Shown here piece by piece: positions 42,560-51,404 of a stretch of 64,000 bases of DNA. The stretch spans positions 1 to 64,000 of the forward strand of contig DCHF01000003.1 of assembly GCA_002315555.1 (NCBI GenBank), read 5' to 3'. The notes beneath the pieces were generated by a model that was not told the DNA's origin, made no database searches, and was given only the letters and a program-made list of their open reading frames with translations. The stretch is from Lachnospiraceae bacterium UBA1759. Lineage in GTDB: Bacteria; Bacillota; Clostridia; Lachnospirales; Lachnospiraceae. A program made the translations under genes and the position numbers. The number at the start of each line of letters is the position of its first letter. Position 1 is the first letter of the stretch.

Positions 42560-43599
42560 GTTTTGATGACCGTATTCTGGAAATGAGAAAACGCGGAGAA
42601 GCGGTACGCAAGGTGTTCGGTAAGGAACGTTTCCTGGCGGTACCGATCTACGAAGATGTGCTTTGCTATGACGAGCAGGCCATTGCGGCACTTTCACGGA
42701 AGCAGACCGCTGTTGAGCAGGCGGCACCGGAGGATCGTCCGGCGTTGATCAAGGAGTTTGCAGCAATGCGTGATGCAATGGAAAAAAAGCCAAATTCTCC
42801 GGAGCGTATTTATCTCTGGCCTGCAGATATCAAGGTTCCGACCACAACAGAATACTCGGACAATTCGGAATATATGTTCAATCACGATCCGGATTTCCGC
42901 CCGTATCTTTATGAAATGCTCCTTCCGGAGGATGTTACGCCGAAGGGCGCGATGGTGCTTTGCGCCGGCGGCGACCACGGAAACACGGTGTTAACGGAGG
43001 CTTATCAGTCCGCAAAGGATCTGAACGCGTGTGGCTATCAGTGCTTCCTTCTGTTGAACCGCGTCAATCATAATCCCTGGAATGCCATCGACAGCGGTGC
43101 GGATACGGCACGTGCCATCCGCTACGTCCGTGCGCATGCCGCCGAGTACCGCATCCCGGAAGACCGCGTGGCATTTGCCGGATTCTCAAACGGCGGTCTG
43201 ACCGGAGACAACTGCATCCAGTATTTCTCCGGAAACCAGAAGATGACCGACGTCTATCCGGACTATGTTCCGGATGAGCTGGACAAGTATTACGGTGCAC
43301 CGGATGCTTTTGTCTGCGTTTACGGCCCCCGTTTCCCGGGCATCCCGTTCGATTGGACCGGCGTTGTATATCCGCCCACGTTCTTTGCGGTCGGCCGCGA
43401 GGACAACGCGATGGACAACCTCCATCACATGGAGCCGGATCTTCTTCAGCACGGCGTAAAGACCGAGGTCCATACCTTTGCGGGCGTTCCGCACGGTCAG
43501 GCCGGCATCTCCTTTGTCTGGGAGCAGAAGTATCCGACCTTTGAAATGTGGGTACCGCTTGCGGATGCTTTCATGCAGGACGTGTATAAGAATAACTGA
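42556..43599 (+). CDS. Alpha/beta hydrolase, probable carbohydrate esterase
   Basis: This 347-residue cytoplasmic alpha/beta hydrolase has a nucleophile S211 in AGFSNGG, a probable acid near D283 (VGREDNAMD) and H313 in GVPHGQAG. The MVLCAGGDHGN segment may form the oxyanion hole. It resembles acetyl-xylan-esterase-like proteins often found in polysaccharide loci, so deacetylation of pectic fragments is a reasonable guess. Its start lies in the third copy of a triplicated 35-bp segment. Confidence 0.78.
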   Translation: MSFDDRILEMRKRGEAVRKVFGKERFLAVPIYEDVLCYDEQAIAALSRKQTAVEQAAPEDRPALIKEFAAMRDAMEKKPNSPERIYLWPADIKVPTTTEYSDNSEYMFNHDPDFRPYLYEMLLPEDVTPKGAMVLCAGGDHGNTVLTEAYQSAKDLNACGYQCFLLLNRVNHNPWNAIDSGADTARAIRYVRAHAAEYRIPEDRVAFAGFSNGGLTGDNCIQYFSGNQKMTDVYPDYVPDELDKYYGAPDAFVCVYGPRFPGIPFDWTGVVYPPTFFAVGREDNAMDNLHHMEPDLLQHGVKTEVHTFAGVPHGQAGISFVWEQKYPTFEMWVPLADAFMQDVYKNN

Positions 43600-43671
43600 A
43601 TGCGAAAGCATCAAAACAGTTCACGCAATGCGTTTCGCAGCTGCAGAGCATAATACGGCATGAACACGAAA

Positions 43672-43705
43672 AAACAGGCCCCGGATCTCCGGGGCCTGTT
43701 TTTAT
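43672..43705. terminator. Bidirectional terminator
   Basis: A 14-bp perfect stem AAAACAGGCCCCGG/CCGGGGCCTGTTTT (43672-43685 and 43690-43703) separates the hydrolase gene from the converging oxidoreductase gene. Confidence 0.9.
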
Positions 43706-43714
43706 TTATGATCC

Positions 43715-44863
43715 TTATACCGTATCGATGACCTGCTGGTCCTTCTTCACGATGGTGGAGTTCGCGATCTTTTCCTGCAGGAGCTCGTAATAACGATCAT
43801 CCGGGAAATTCCTGGTATCGACGACCTCTCCGGTCCAGCCGCTTAAGATCATGGAGTCGATCATGGTAACGCACTTGATGCCTTCATAACCGGGAGCCAG
43901 AAGCGGAGTACCGTTGTTCAGTGCAGAGACGACGCTCTTCATGACACCGACATGCTGCTCGCCGCCGGACTTGTCAGCCTCGATGACGATCTTTTCACAC
44001 TCGGGCATGCCGAAGGGCTTGGTATTGGTTGCTTCGAATTCACGCTCGGAGATCTTGTTCTTGTAGAAGACGATCTCGTTGTTCTCGATGACGACCTTAC
44101 CCATGTCGCAGGAGACCTCCAGGCGGTTGGTGCCGGGTGCCTCACCGGTAGCGGTGATGTACTCGCCGGTCATGCCGTTATCATACTCGAAGTAGGCCAT
44201 GACATCGTCCTCGACCTCGATGTTGTGATACTTACCGAAGGAAACGCGCGCCTGAATGCGATCCGGAACGCCGAACATCCACTGCCAAAGGTCCAGCTGA
44301 TGGGGGTTCTGGTTCATCAGGGTTCCGCCGCCCTCACCCTTCCAGGTGGAACGCCAGGTGGAACTGTCATGATATGCCTGAGAACGATACCAGTCGGTGA
44401 TGATCCAGGTGACACGCTTGATCTTGCCAAGCTCGCCGGACTGAACCATCTCACGCAGCTTCTGGTAGACCGGGTTGGTGCGCTGGTTGTACATGATACC
44501 GAAGAGCTTGCCGGAAGCGGCAGCTGCCTCGTTCATTTCCTTGACCTGCTTCGTGTAAACGCCTGCGGGCTTCTCGGTGATGACGTTGAGGCCTGCAGCG
44601 AAAGCCTTGATGGCGATCGGAGCGTGATCGTAATGCGGAACAGCGATGATGATCAGGTCAACAAGGCCGCTCTCGATGAGCTCATCTGCGGTGTTGAAGA
44701 TCGTGACACCGGGGATGGTCTTCTTCGCGAAATCGCGGCGAACCTCTGCGATATCTGCGATCGCCGTAAGTACAAGTCCCGGAACCTTTCCTTCCGATAC
44801 ATTTCTGGCATGCGTCGTACCCATGTTGCCGAGGCCGATGATGCCGAATCTGATGTCTGCCAT
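43715..44863 (-). CDS. Gfo/Idh/MocA-family oxidoreductase
   Basis: This 382-residue NAD(P)-dependent sugar dehydrogenase-like protein has the N-terminal Rossmann fold FGIIGLGNMGTTHARN, the EKPAGVYT motif (Lys of the family EKP), and the C-terminal alpha/beta domain with GGGTLMNQNPHQLDLW, which holds the usual His. The substrate is unknown. It precedes no close gene; the TIM-barrel gene lies 161 bases upstream on the same strand, so both may serve the same sugar pathway. Confidence 0.9.
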   Translation of the reverse strand: MADIRFGIIGLGNMGTTHARNVSEGKVPGLVLTAIADIAEVRRDFAKKTIPGVTIFNTADELIESGLVDLIIIAVPHYDHAPIAIKAFAAGLNVITEKPAGVYTKQVKEMNEAAAASGKLFGIMYNQRTNPVYQKLREMVQSGELGKIKRVTWIITDWYRSQAYHDSSTWRSTWKGEGGGTLMNQNPHQLDLWQWMFGVPDRIQARVSFGKYHNIEVEDDVMAYFEYDNGMTGEYITATGEAPGTNRLEVSCDMGKVVIENNEIVFYKNKISEREFEATNTKPFGMPECEKIVIEADKSGGEQHVGVMKSVVSALNNGTPLLAPGYEGIKCVTMIDSMILSGWTGEVVDTRNFPDDRYYELLQEKIANSTIVKKDQQVIDTV

Positions 44864-45024
44864 AGAGATTTTCCTTTCGTAATGAATTATTGTGACCGCC
44901 TGACACCGGGACTTCCGTAGGAAGCGGGGCTGTGAGAGCGGTAATGCCTGATTAAATGCCCCGGACGTGATCTTTGCCCGGAGTATGACTCCGGATCTTC
45001 AGTCCGTGTCTTGATCGATCATTT

Positions 45025-45879
45025 TCAGATCCTTGCGAGAATATCATTCAGCGCATTGAAGGCGAGATCGAATTTTTCCGCAGAGCTTCTTTCCTTGCTC
45101 TCAAGACGGCTGGAATCCTCTTCGCTTAAGCCGGAAAGGCCGGTGAAGGAGCCTAGGTGCGGTTCGATGGAGAGGTAGCCGGTCCAACCGCTGTTCTTTA
45201 AGTCGCTTAAGATCTCTTCCACATGACCGATGCCGTAGCCGGACGGAACCACATCGCCGTCCGCCAGGCAGTCCTTGATGTGCATGTATTCGATCCGGTC
45301 CTTCAGGAGCATATAGCCGTCCGGATAAGTGACCTGGCCGCACTGAACGAAGTTTGCAGGGTCAAAAACGGCCTTTAAATTCGGAGAAGCGACAAAGTCC
45401 AGAATCTCACGGCAGCGAACGGCGATGTCGCCATAGATGCCTTTTTCGTTCTCGTGCAGGAGGACGATGCCTTCCTTCTCAGCGAGAGCCGTCATGGCCT
45501 TCATACGGCGCATAACTTCTTCACGGTACTCATCATACTGTCCGTCCGGAATATAGAAGCTGAAGATACGGATGTACTTTGCTTCCAGGATCTTCATCGT
45601 CCGGATGGTCTGCGCGAGCTTTTCCATATGCGGCTCGAATTCATCCGTGATCTTGATCTTACCGATCGGAGAACCGACGGAAGAGACGCGGATCCCGAAA
45701 CGGTCCATCTTTTCCTTGAGTGCACGCGCTTCATCGTCCGTAAGGTCGGAAATGTTCTTTCCGTCGATGCCTCTCGGCTCAAAATAACCCACACCGATCT
45801 CATTAAGATGCGTGAACTGGACGTCCGTGCTTTCATCGATCTCATCGGCAAAACCGGTGATCGTATACCAATTGTTCAT
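45025..45879 (-). CDS. Sugar phosphate isomerase/epimerase-like TIM-barrel protein
   Basis: This 284-residue protein of the xylose-isomerase-like (AP endonuclease 2) superfamily has a likely metal site of Glu in LLHENEKG, Asp in AVFDPANF, His in YMHIKDC and Glu in YLSIEPHL. It probably isomerises or epimerises a sugar or keto-sugar. Its promoter reads TTGACG-17-CATAAT on the minus strand at 45976-45948. Confidence 0.85.
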   Translation of the reverse strand: MNNWYTITGFADEIDESTDVQFTHLNEIGVGYFEPRGIDGKNISDLTDDEARALKEKMDRFGIRVSSVGSPIGKIKITDEFEPHMEKLAQTIRTMKILEAKYIRIFSFYIPDGQYDEYREEVMRRMKAMTALAEKEGIVLLHENEKGIYGDIAVRCREILDFVASPNLKAVFDPANFVQCGQVTYPDGYMLLKDRIEYMHIKDCLADGDVVPSGYGIGHVEEILSDLKNSGWTGYLSIEPHLGSFTGLSGLSEEDSSRLESKERSSAEKFDLAFNALNDILARI

Positions 45880-45947
45880 CAGAACCTCCTGTATAGAGCG
45901 GAACCTGTCCCGTTTCCGGCACGATCTCCGCAGAATATTCTAATTGT

Positions 45948-45976
45948 ATTATGGTCCTTTTCGGAACAGCCGTCAA
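45948..45976 (-). promoter_or_regulatory. Promoter of the TIM-barrel gene
   Basis: On the minus strand TTGACG (45976-45971) and CATAAT (45953-45948) are 17 bases apart. The rest of the 225-base divergent gap to 46105 shows no gene. Confidence 0.6.
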
Positions 45977-46104
45977 TACGGAAATTCGTGTGAAAAATGG
46001 AGAATACAGCATCGAAAAGGGGCTTTTCATTCCACGGTAAATCGTTTATGATGAAGAAAACAGACAGCCGGAGAGACCGGCCGGTAGTTACAGGAGGAAT
46101 CAGT

Positions 46105-47091
46105 ATGGAATATCCCTTCCACGTGAAAGACATTCGCATCTCAGACCCGTTTATTCTTGCGGATCCCGTCACCAGGAAATACTACACCTATGCATCGGTC
46201 TTCAATCCGGAGCGCTATCCCGGCCAGCGCCGCGCGCAGGAATTTCACGCGCTCGTTTCCGAGGATCTGATCCACTGGAGCGACCCCATCAAGGTCTTTG
46301 ACCGCGAGGAAACGGATTTCTGGGGCTGCCTCGACTACTGGGCACCGGAATGCCACTACTATAAAGGCCGCTACTATTTGATCTCTTCCTTCCGCGCACC
46401 CGGCACGCTTCGCCGCTGTCAGGCACTCGTTGCAGACAGCCCGCTCGGACCCTTCAAGCCCATCGCCGATGGCCCCGTCACCCCCGAAGGCTGGCAGTGC
46501 CTGGACGGCACGCTGTTTGAGGACCACACCGGTACCCCGTGGATGGTCTTCTGCCACGAATGGACGCAGGTCGGTGACGGCCAGATCGCCGCTGTCCCGC
46601 TTTCCGAGGACCTGGGCACCCGCATCGGCGACCCCGTCATTCTATTCCGCGCATCGGACAGCCCCTGGGTCTCCTCCTTTGTCAGTAACGGCCCCTGCGG
46701 CTTTGTCACGGACGGCCCGTTCCTCCATCGGATGAAGGACGGTTCTCTGATCATGCTCTGGTCCGATTTTACCGACAACGGTTATGCTACCGGCTACGCC
46801 AAGTCCGCAAGCGGCATGCTTCGCGGCCCGTGGATCCATCGGAAAAACCCGCTGTACTTCCACGACGGCGCACATTCCATGCTGTTCCACACCTTTGACG
46901 GCAAACTGATGATGTCGCTTCACGCCCCGAACCGTCATACGGACAAGCACATGATGCTGTTCGAGATGGAAGAGCGGAACGGTGAGCTTTACATCGTGAA
47001 CGAGATCACCGGCAACTGGTACAACTATGCGGAACGCCCGAAGGGCTCCGGCTTCTTCAAAGAACCCTATAACGATCACAGAGGTTTTTAA
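46105..47091 (+). CDS. GH43-type glycoside hydrolase
   Basis: This 328-residue five-bladed propeller hydrolase has the GH43 opening IRISDPFILAD with catalytic base D14, then DYWAPECHYYKGRYYLI and TDGPFLHRMKDGSLIMLWS. The general acid is probably the Glu of FCHEWTQVGDG. Likely substrates are arabinan or xylan fragments. No signal peptide; start 46105 has AGGAGG nine bases before it, while longer readings begin in the promoter region. Confidence 0.85.
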   Translation: MEYPFHVKDIRISDPFILADPVTRKYYTYASVFNPERYPGQRRAQEFHALVSEDLIHWSDPIKVFDREETDFWGCLDYWAPECHYYKGRYYLISSFRAPGTLRRCQALVADSPLGPFKPIADGPVTPEGWQCLDGTLFEDHTGTPWMVFCHEWTQVGDGQIAAVPLSEDLGTRIGDPVILFRASDSPWVSSFVSNGPCGFVTDGPFLHRMKDGSLIMLWSDFTDNGYATGYAKSASGMLRGPWIHRKNPLYFHDGAHSMLFHTFDGKLMMSLHAPNRHTDKHMMLFEMEERNGELYIVNEITGNWYNYAERPKGSGFFKEPYNDHRGF

Positions 47092-47102
47092 TTACTGGTT
47101 TC

Positions 47103-47810
47103 ATGAAAAGAGAAATTGATCTTCAGACAATGACGGACGGCAAAAAGTACCGCGCAGACGATATGGCCAAACTGGGCTGCAAGGGCTGCGCGGGCTGCAG
47201 TGAATGCTGTTCGAACGAGGCGGTCATGATCGTGTTGACACCGTACGACATGGCGGCTCTTACGGAAAAGACCGGAAAAGGCTTTGACATTCTGTATGCC
47301 GAAGGAAAGATCCGACTGAACACGGTCGATGGTCTCATCCTTCCCGGCCTCGGTGTCCGGAATGATGCTGTGCAGGGCGTGAGCGTCCTCCGTGCACGCA
47401 CGACCGGCACCGCCACGTCCCGCGATACCTGCGTCTTCCTCGGCCGTGACGGCCGCTGCACCATCCACGATGCGCGCCCGGACATCTGCCGGCTGTTCCC
47501 GCTTGCCCGTCTCTACGAGGACAACGGTTTTTCCTACATCCTCCAGACCGGACAATGCCCGATGGCGGACGGTGTGAAGATCCGCATCGGAAAATGGCTC
47601 GGGATCCCGGACCTGAAGAATTATGAAGAGTGGATGTTACAGTATCACGAGCTTCTCACAAACGTCCGCGCTGCGCTCGCGGAATATGAGGACGAGGCCG
47701 TGCGGCAGAAGATCAGCGTCGGCTTTTTGAACCTGTTCTTCCGCATGCCCTACGAAAGCGGACGTTCCTTCTTTGAACAGTATGCGGAACGGACGGAGCG
47801 CATGCTATGA
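47103..47810 (+). CDS. YkgJ-family cysteine-cluster protein
   Basis: This 235-residue protein has a Cys-rich N-terminus, LGCKGCAGCSECCSN (about 25-39), and further conserved cysteines in TCVFLGRDGRCTIHDARPDICRLFP and GQCPM. The pattern fits YkgJ-like proteins that bind zinc or an iron-sulfur cluster; the function is unknown. The ribosome site is weak. It overlaps the next membrane-protein gene by four bases. Confidence 0.85.
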   Translation: MKREIDLQTMTDGKKYRADDMAKLGCKGCAGCSECCSNEAVMIVLTPYDMAALTEKTGKGFDILYAEGKIRLNTVDGLILPGLGVRNDAVQGVSVLRARTTGTATSRDTCVFLGRDGRCTIHDARPDICRLFPLARLYEDNGFSYILQTGQCPMADGVKIRIGKWLGIPDLKNYEEWMLQYHELLTNVRAALAEYEDEAVRQKISVGFLNLFFRMPYESGRSFFEQYAERTERML

Positions 47811-48532
47811 TCCCGGTCGTTCTCTACGTTGTCATTGAAGTTCTGCTGCTCATCGCAATCAAGGTCCTGGATGCGTTTCAGCCGTACAGTGTGACCGGAA
47901 AAGTTGAGTACGCGGCGATCGTCCTGAGCTTTCTCGCAACGCTCATCATCTTCTTGAAGAAGCGTGCCGCAGCGAAACGTGAAAGCGATGAAAAGCCCCG
48001 AATTTCCGGCCTTTTTGAGCGCGTCGCAATACCGGCCGCCATGACGGTCACCCTGATCGCCGATACCTTTCTGGTACTTCTTGAGAGCTGCTCCGTGCCC
48101 CGGGTGAACCTTCCCGGCGTCCTGAGCTTCTGCGTGGTCCAGACGATCTACGCCCTGTATCTTGACCGGAAGCTTCCGGTGCTTCTCATACGCATAGGAG
48201 CCTTTCTTTCGGTAACCGCAGCGCTTTATTTCCTGCATATGGCGGAGCCTCTGAATATCGCAGCGGGGTGGTCCATCGTCCAGCTTGCGGGCAATGTGAT
48301 CGCAGGTTTCCGCAATTTTTCCAAAGCCAAAAAGAAGGGAGGCGGCGTACTTTCCGCGCGGCTTCTTGCCATCGGCCTCACGCTGTTCCTTTGCTGTGAC
48401 CTGTGCGTGGGCCTTTACAACCTGACAGCCGGCACGGAATCGACCGCGCTTTATGCAGCCTCGTATTTCATGATCTGGATCTTCTATCTGCCCTCGCAGG
48501 TTCTGATCCCGTTATCTTTTTTATTCAATTGA
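47807..48532 (+). CDS. Polytopic membrane protein of unknown function
   Basis: I do not recognise this 241-residue protein. About seven or eight hydrophobic segments alternate with short loops; a basic loop KKRAAAKRESDEK follows the second segment. Topology slightly recalls YhhN-like proteins, but no motif confirms it. Its ATG overlaps the stop of the YkgJ-like gene, so the two products may work together. Confidence 0.75.
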   Translation: MIPVVLYVVIEVLLLIAIKVLDAFQPYSVTGKVEYAAIVLSFLATLIIFLKKRAAAKRESDEKPRISGLFERVAIPAAMTVTLIADTFLVLLESCSVPRVNLPGVLSFCVVQTIYALYLDRKLPVLLIRIGAFLSVTAALYFLHMAEPLNIAAGWSIVQLAGNVIAGFRNFSKAKKKGGGVLSARLLAIGLTLFLCCDLCVGLYNLTAGTESTALYAASYFMIWIFYLPSQVLIPLSFLFN

Positions 48533-48557
48533 TTTTTCCTCCCGATGACACTATACT
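48529..48557 (+). promoter_or_regulatory. Promoter of the GH-A hydrolase gene
   Basis: TTGATT (48529-48534) and TATACT (48552-48557) are 17 bases apart, with the -35 box overlapping the upstream stop codon. A CCGGCG/CGCCGG hairpin lies in the leader near 48570-48593. Confidence 0.6.
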
Positions 48558-48628
48558 TTTTTTAAGAGGACCGGCGAAGGCTTGAGACGCCGGCATTAAA
48601 AAGAATATGTGACAGAAGGAGGATTTTT

Positions 48629-49681
48629 ATGCGTAAGGATCATATGGTCGGACTGTGTCTCCATCATGACGCACCGGATTGGGACAAGGTACGCGGACTC
48701 GGAACGAAGTGGGTCCGTCACGGTATTCCGTACCCCTGGGCGGACCGGGTGAACGGAACCTACAGCGAGGCGTTTTTAAAGGCGGTCGGATACCTGAAGG
48801 TGCTGAAGCGCCAAGGCATTAACGTACTCGTTTCTACTCCGGCAATGGGCTCCACCCGTTATGACAAAGCCGTTGGCGATACCGTCTGGCATCCGGGCTA
48901 TCCGGCGTGGATGGGCTCGATGGATGAGGATTTCTATTACGAGGCTCTGGCGGAAGGCATCAAGGAGATCGTCCGTGTGGTGGGCGATGATGCCACGTTC
49001 TACCAGCTGGGCAATGAGCCGGACTTCGGTGTGTTCATCGGCCCGGTGACGCGTGAGCAGAACGTCCGCTTCAACAAGACCTCCATCCTGGCACTGAAGG
49101 AAGCCGGCCCGGACAAGAAGGCCGGGATCAATCTTGCCGGCGTGGCGGGAGAGCACATCACGGAATATGCGCTCTGGCTGACAAAGACGCTGTACCGCGA
49201 CGAAGCGCTGCCCTATGACTGGCTCGGTCTGGACGGCTATTTTGGCTGCTGGCAGCCCGGCGGTCCCGAAAACTGGAAGCCTTACATGGACACGATGGCC
49301 GAGCTTTCGCAGAAGCCGCTGATCATCAGCGAATGGGGCTACGGCACCAATTACGAAGCGCCCTTTGAAAAGGATTTCAAGCGGATCGAATATTACAACA
49401 ACATAAACTGCAAGACCAAGCGTTGGGAGAACATGTGGAAGGGACAGAAGCACACGCCGGAGCTCCAGGCGGACTTCATCCGTGAGTGCCTTCGGATCTT
49501 TGCGGATCATCCGGCCTGCATCGGCAATTTCTTCTTCCGTTATTCCGATGCCGAGGTCTGCTGGCAGTGCGGTGAACATGATTGCCCGACGGAGACCCAT
49601 TGGGGCGTTGTCGGTGTGAATGAGGAGATCAAGCCCGGATATGCGGCACTTCGTGACGCATCCAGGGAGCTTTTTGACTGA
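48629..49681 (+). CDS. Clan GH-A glycoside hydrolase-like TIM barrel
   Basis: This 350-residue protein has the two clan GH-A glutamates: acid/base E130 in FYQLGNEPDFG and nucleophile E235 in LIISEWGYG. The spacing and fold match GH5/GH39/GH2-type beta/alpha barrels, but the family is not clear. No signal peptide is present. It lies among pectin-related genes, so a cytoplasmic exo-glycosidase is likely. GGAGG precedes the start. Confidence 0.78.
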   Translation: MRKDHMVGLCLHHDAPDWDKVRGLGTKWVRHGIPYPWADRVNGTYSEAFLKAVGYLKVLKRQGINVLVSTPAMGSTRYDKAVGDTVWHPGYPAWMGSMDEDFYYEALAEGIKEIVRVVGDDATFYQLGNEPDFGVFIGPVTREQNVRFNKTSILALKEAGPDKKAGINLAGVAGEHITEYALWLTKTLYRDEALPYDWLGLDGYFGCWQPGGPENWKPYMDTMAELSQKPLIISEWGYGTNYEAPFEKDFKRIEYYNNINCKTKRWENMWKGQKHTPELQADFIRECLRIFADHPACIGNFFFRYSDAEVCWQCGEHDCPTETHWGVVGVNEEIKPGYAALRDASRELFD

Positions 49682-49724
49682 CAGGGGAGGGCGGAATGCC
49701 CTTCCCGTAAACAAGGAGAAAATA

Positions 49725-50318
49725 ATGGAAGCAATGGAAGCTATCCTGACAAGACGCAGCACGCGGAAATTTCAGGACCGTAAAGTGGAACGTGAAAAAC
49801 TGATGCAGGTACTGGAGGCGGGACGGTATGCGCCATCCGGCGGTAACAACCAGCACAGTCATTTTCTGGTGATTGAAAACAAGGAAGTCATGGACCGTCT
49901 GGCGGTCATGGCGGAGAAGGCGTTCTCCGGGATGGAGATCACGCCGGACACCTATTCTTCCCTGGCACACAGCATCACCGCGTCCAAGAAAGGCGGATAC
50001 ATTTTCCACTACAACACTCCGGTGTTGATCCTTTCCTGCAACCGGGCCGATTATTCCAACAACCTGGCCGATACCGGCTGCGCTCTGGAAAATATGATGA
50101 TTGCCTGCAATGCGCTGGATCTGGGCTCCGTCTGGATCAACCAGTTAAAGTGGCTCCGGGAGGACCCGGAGATCGTCGCATACTTGCAGACGCTCGGCAT
50201 GGAGCCATGGGAGCGTGTGTACGGCGGCCTTGCCGTGGGCTATCCGGATACGGCAGACGGCCTGCCGCCGCGGAAGGCGCTGGAACGGAAAGGCAACCTT
50301 GTGACTTTTATTGAATGA
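49725..50318 (+). CDS. Nitroreductase-family FMN oxidoreductase
   Basis: This 197-residue protein has the typical opening AILTRRSTRKFQDRKV and the FMN-binding APSGGNNQHSHFLVI; GYPDTADGLPPRK ends the domain. It reduces nitro compounds, quinones or similar acceptors with NAD(P)H. Start 49725 follows AAGGAG; longer readings reach back into the GH-A gene. Native substrate unknown. Confidence 0.9.
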   Translation: MEAMEAILTRRSTRKFQDRKVEREKLMQVLEAGRYAPSGGNNQHSHFLVIENKEVMDRLAVMAEKAFSGMEITPDTYSSLAHSITASKKGGYIFHYNTPVLILSCNRADYSNNLADTGCALENMMIACNALDLGSVWINQLKWLREDPEIVAYLQTLGMEPWERVYGGLAVGYPDTADGLPPRKALERKGNLVTFIE

Positions 50319-50342
50319 CATTTTTGCGAAGTATGATATAAT
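50315..50342 (+). promoter_or_regulatory. Promoter of the dgt-dnaG operon
   Basis: ATGACA (50315-50320) and a perfect TATAAT (50337-50342) are 16 bases apart, immediately after the nitroreductase stop. Confidence 0.7.
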
Positions 50343-50375
50343 AAAGTTGTCCCAGTATTTTCCCAGGAGGCAAAG

Positions 50376-51395
50376 ATGACGATTCGCGAACAGATGGAGA
50401 AAAGAGAATATCAGATCCTGAATCCGAAGGCTTCACATTCGGACTGTTCAGCCGGCAGACTGCACGGGGTGGAGCAGGACGATATCCGGACCTGCTATCA
50501 GCGCGACCGTGACCGGATCCTGCACAGTAAGTCTTTCCGCAGACTGAAAAACAAGACGCAGGTATTTCTGGAGCCGGAGGGTGATCACTATCGCACCCGT
50601 CTGACGCATACGCTGGAGGTCTCGCAGATCGCGCGGACCATCGCGAAGGCGCTCGGTATGAACGAGGACCTGACCGAGGCCATCGCCCTCGGACATGACT
50701 TGGGTCACACGCCGTTCGGCCACTCCGGAGAGAAAGCACTGAATGAAGTCCTGAAGGCCGCGGGATTTGGCGGGTTTGACCATGCGGAACAGAGCGTCCG
50801 CATCGTGGAGATCATCGAAAAGAACGGGCAGGGACTCAATCTGACGCGCGAGGTCGTGGACGGTATCCGGAATCACGGGACGAGCGCACTTCCTTCCACG
50901 CCGGAAGGAAAGATCGTCCGGGTGGCGGATAAAATTGCGTACATCAATCATGACGTGGACGATGCGATCCGCGCGGGCGTTCTTTCCGAGGAAATGCTGC
51001 CGGCGGAGTATACGGACATCCTGGGGCATTCTGTCAAGGAGCGCCTGAATACGATGGTCCTCGATATGATCACCGCAAGCAAGGAGAAAGAGGAGATCGT
51101 CCAGTCGGAGGATATCCGGAATGCCATGATGCAGCTGCGCCGGTTCATGTTCCGTGAGGTCTATGAAAGCCCCATCGTCAAGGGACAGGAGCAAAAAGCG
51201 CAGAATATGCTCAAAATGCTTTACGAATACTACATGGATCACGGGGAACTGATCCCGGATTCTTATAAGATCCTGCTGGAAGCGGGGGAAAAGAAGGAAA
51301 TCGTTACGGCGGACTATATTTCCGGCATGACGGACCAGTATGCGGTACAGAAGTATGAAGAGTTTTTTGTCCCGCACGGCTGGAGAGACAACTAA
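50376..51395 (+). CDS. dgt: Deoxyguanosinetriphosphate triphosphohydrolase-like HD protein
   Basis: This 339-residue HD-domain dNTPase cleaves dGTP or other dNTPs to the nucleoside and triphosphate. The metal site is visible in RTRLTHTLEV and LGHDLGHTPFGHSGE, and the later Asp in VADKIAYINHDVDD. GGAGG precedes the start. It leads into dnaG with a nine-base gap, a common clostridial order. Confidence 0.93.
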   Translation: MTIREQMEKREYQILNPKASHSDCSAGRLHGVEQDDIRTCYQRDRDRILHSKSFRRLKNKTQVFLEPEGDHYRTRLTHTLEVSQIARTIAKALGMNEDLTEAIALGHDLGHTPFGHSGEKALNEVLKAAGFGGFDHAEQSVRIVEIIEKNGQGLNLTREVVDGIRNHGTSALPSTPEGKIVRVADKIAYINHDVDDAIRAGVLSEEMLPAEYTDILGHSVKERLNTMVLDMITASKEKEEIVQSEDIRNAMMQLRRFMFREVYESPIVKGQEQKAQNMLKMLYEYYMDHGELIPDSYKILLEAGEKKEIVTADYISGMTDQYAVQKYEEFFVPHGWRDN

Positions 51396-51404
51396 GGAGC
51401 AGTT

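Larger units (their letters stand above)
42469..42573 (+). repeat. Three tandem 35-bp copies of a translation-start segment
   Basis: The unit starting ATTAAGG begins at 42469, 42504 and 42539. Each copy contains a ribosome-site-like segment and an ATG followed by codons for MS(Y/F)DDRI. Copies 1 and 2 have the weak site GGCGAA, while copy 3 has AAGGAGGAA and is the true start of the hydrolase gene. Because 35 is not a multiple of three, each ATG opens a different frame. Confidence 0.95.

Noticed and set aside
42469..42573. CRISPR-like tandem repeat
   Set aside because: The 35-bp units are directly adjacent with no spacers and contain a gene start.
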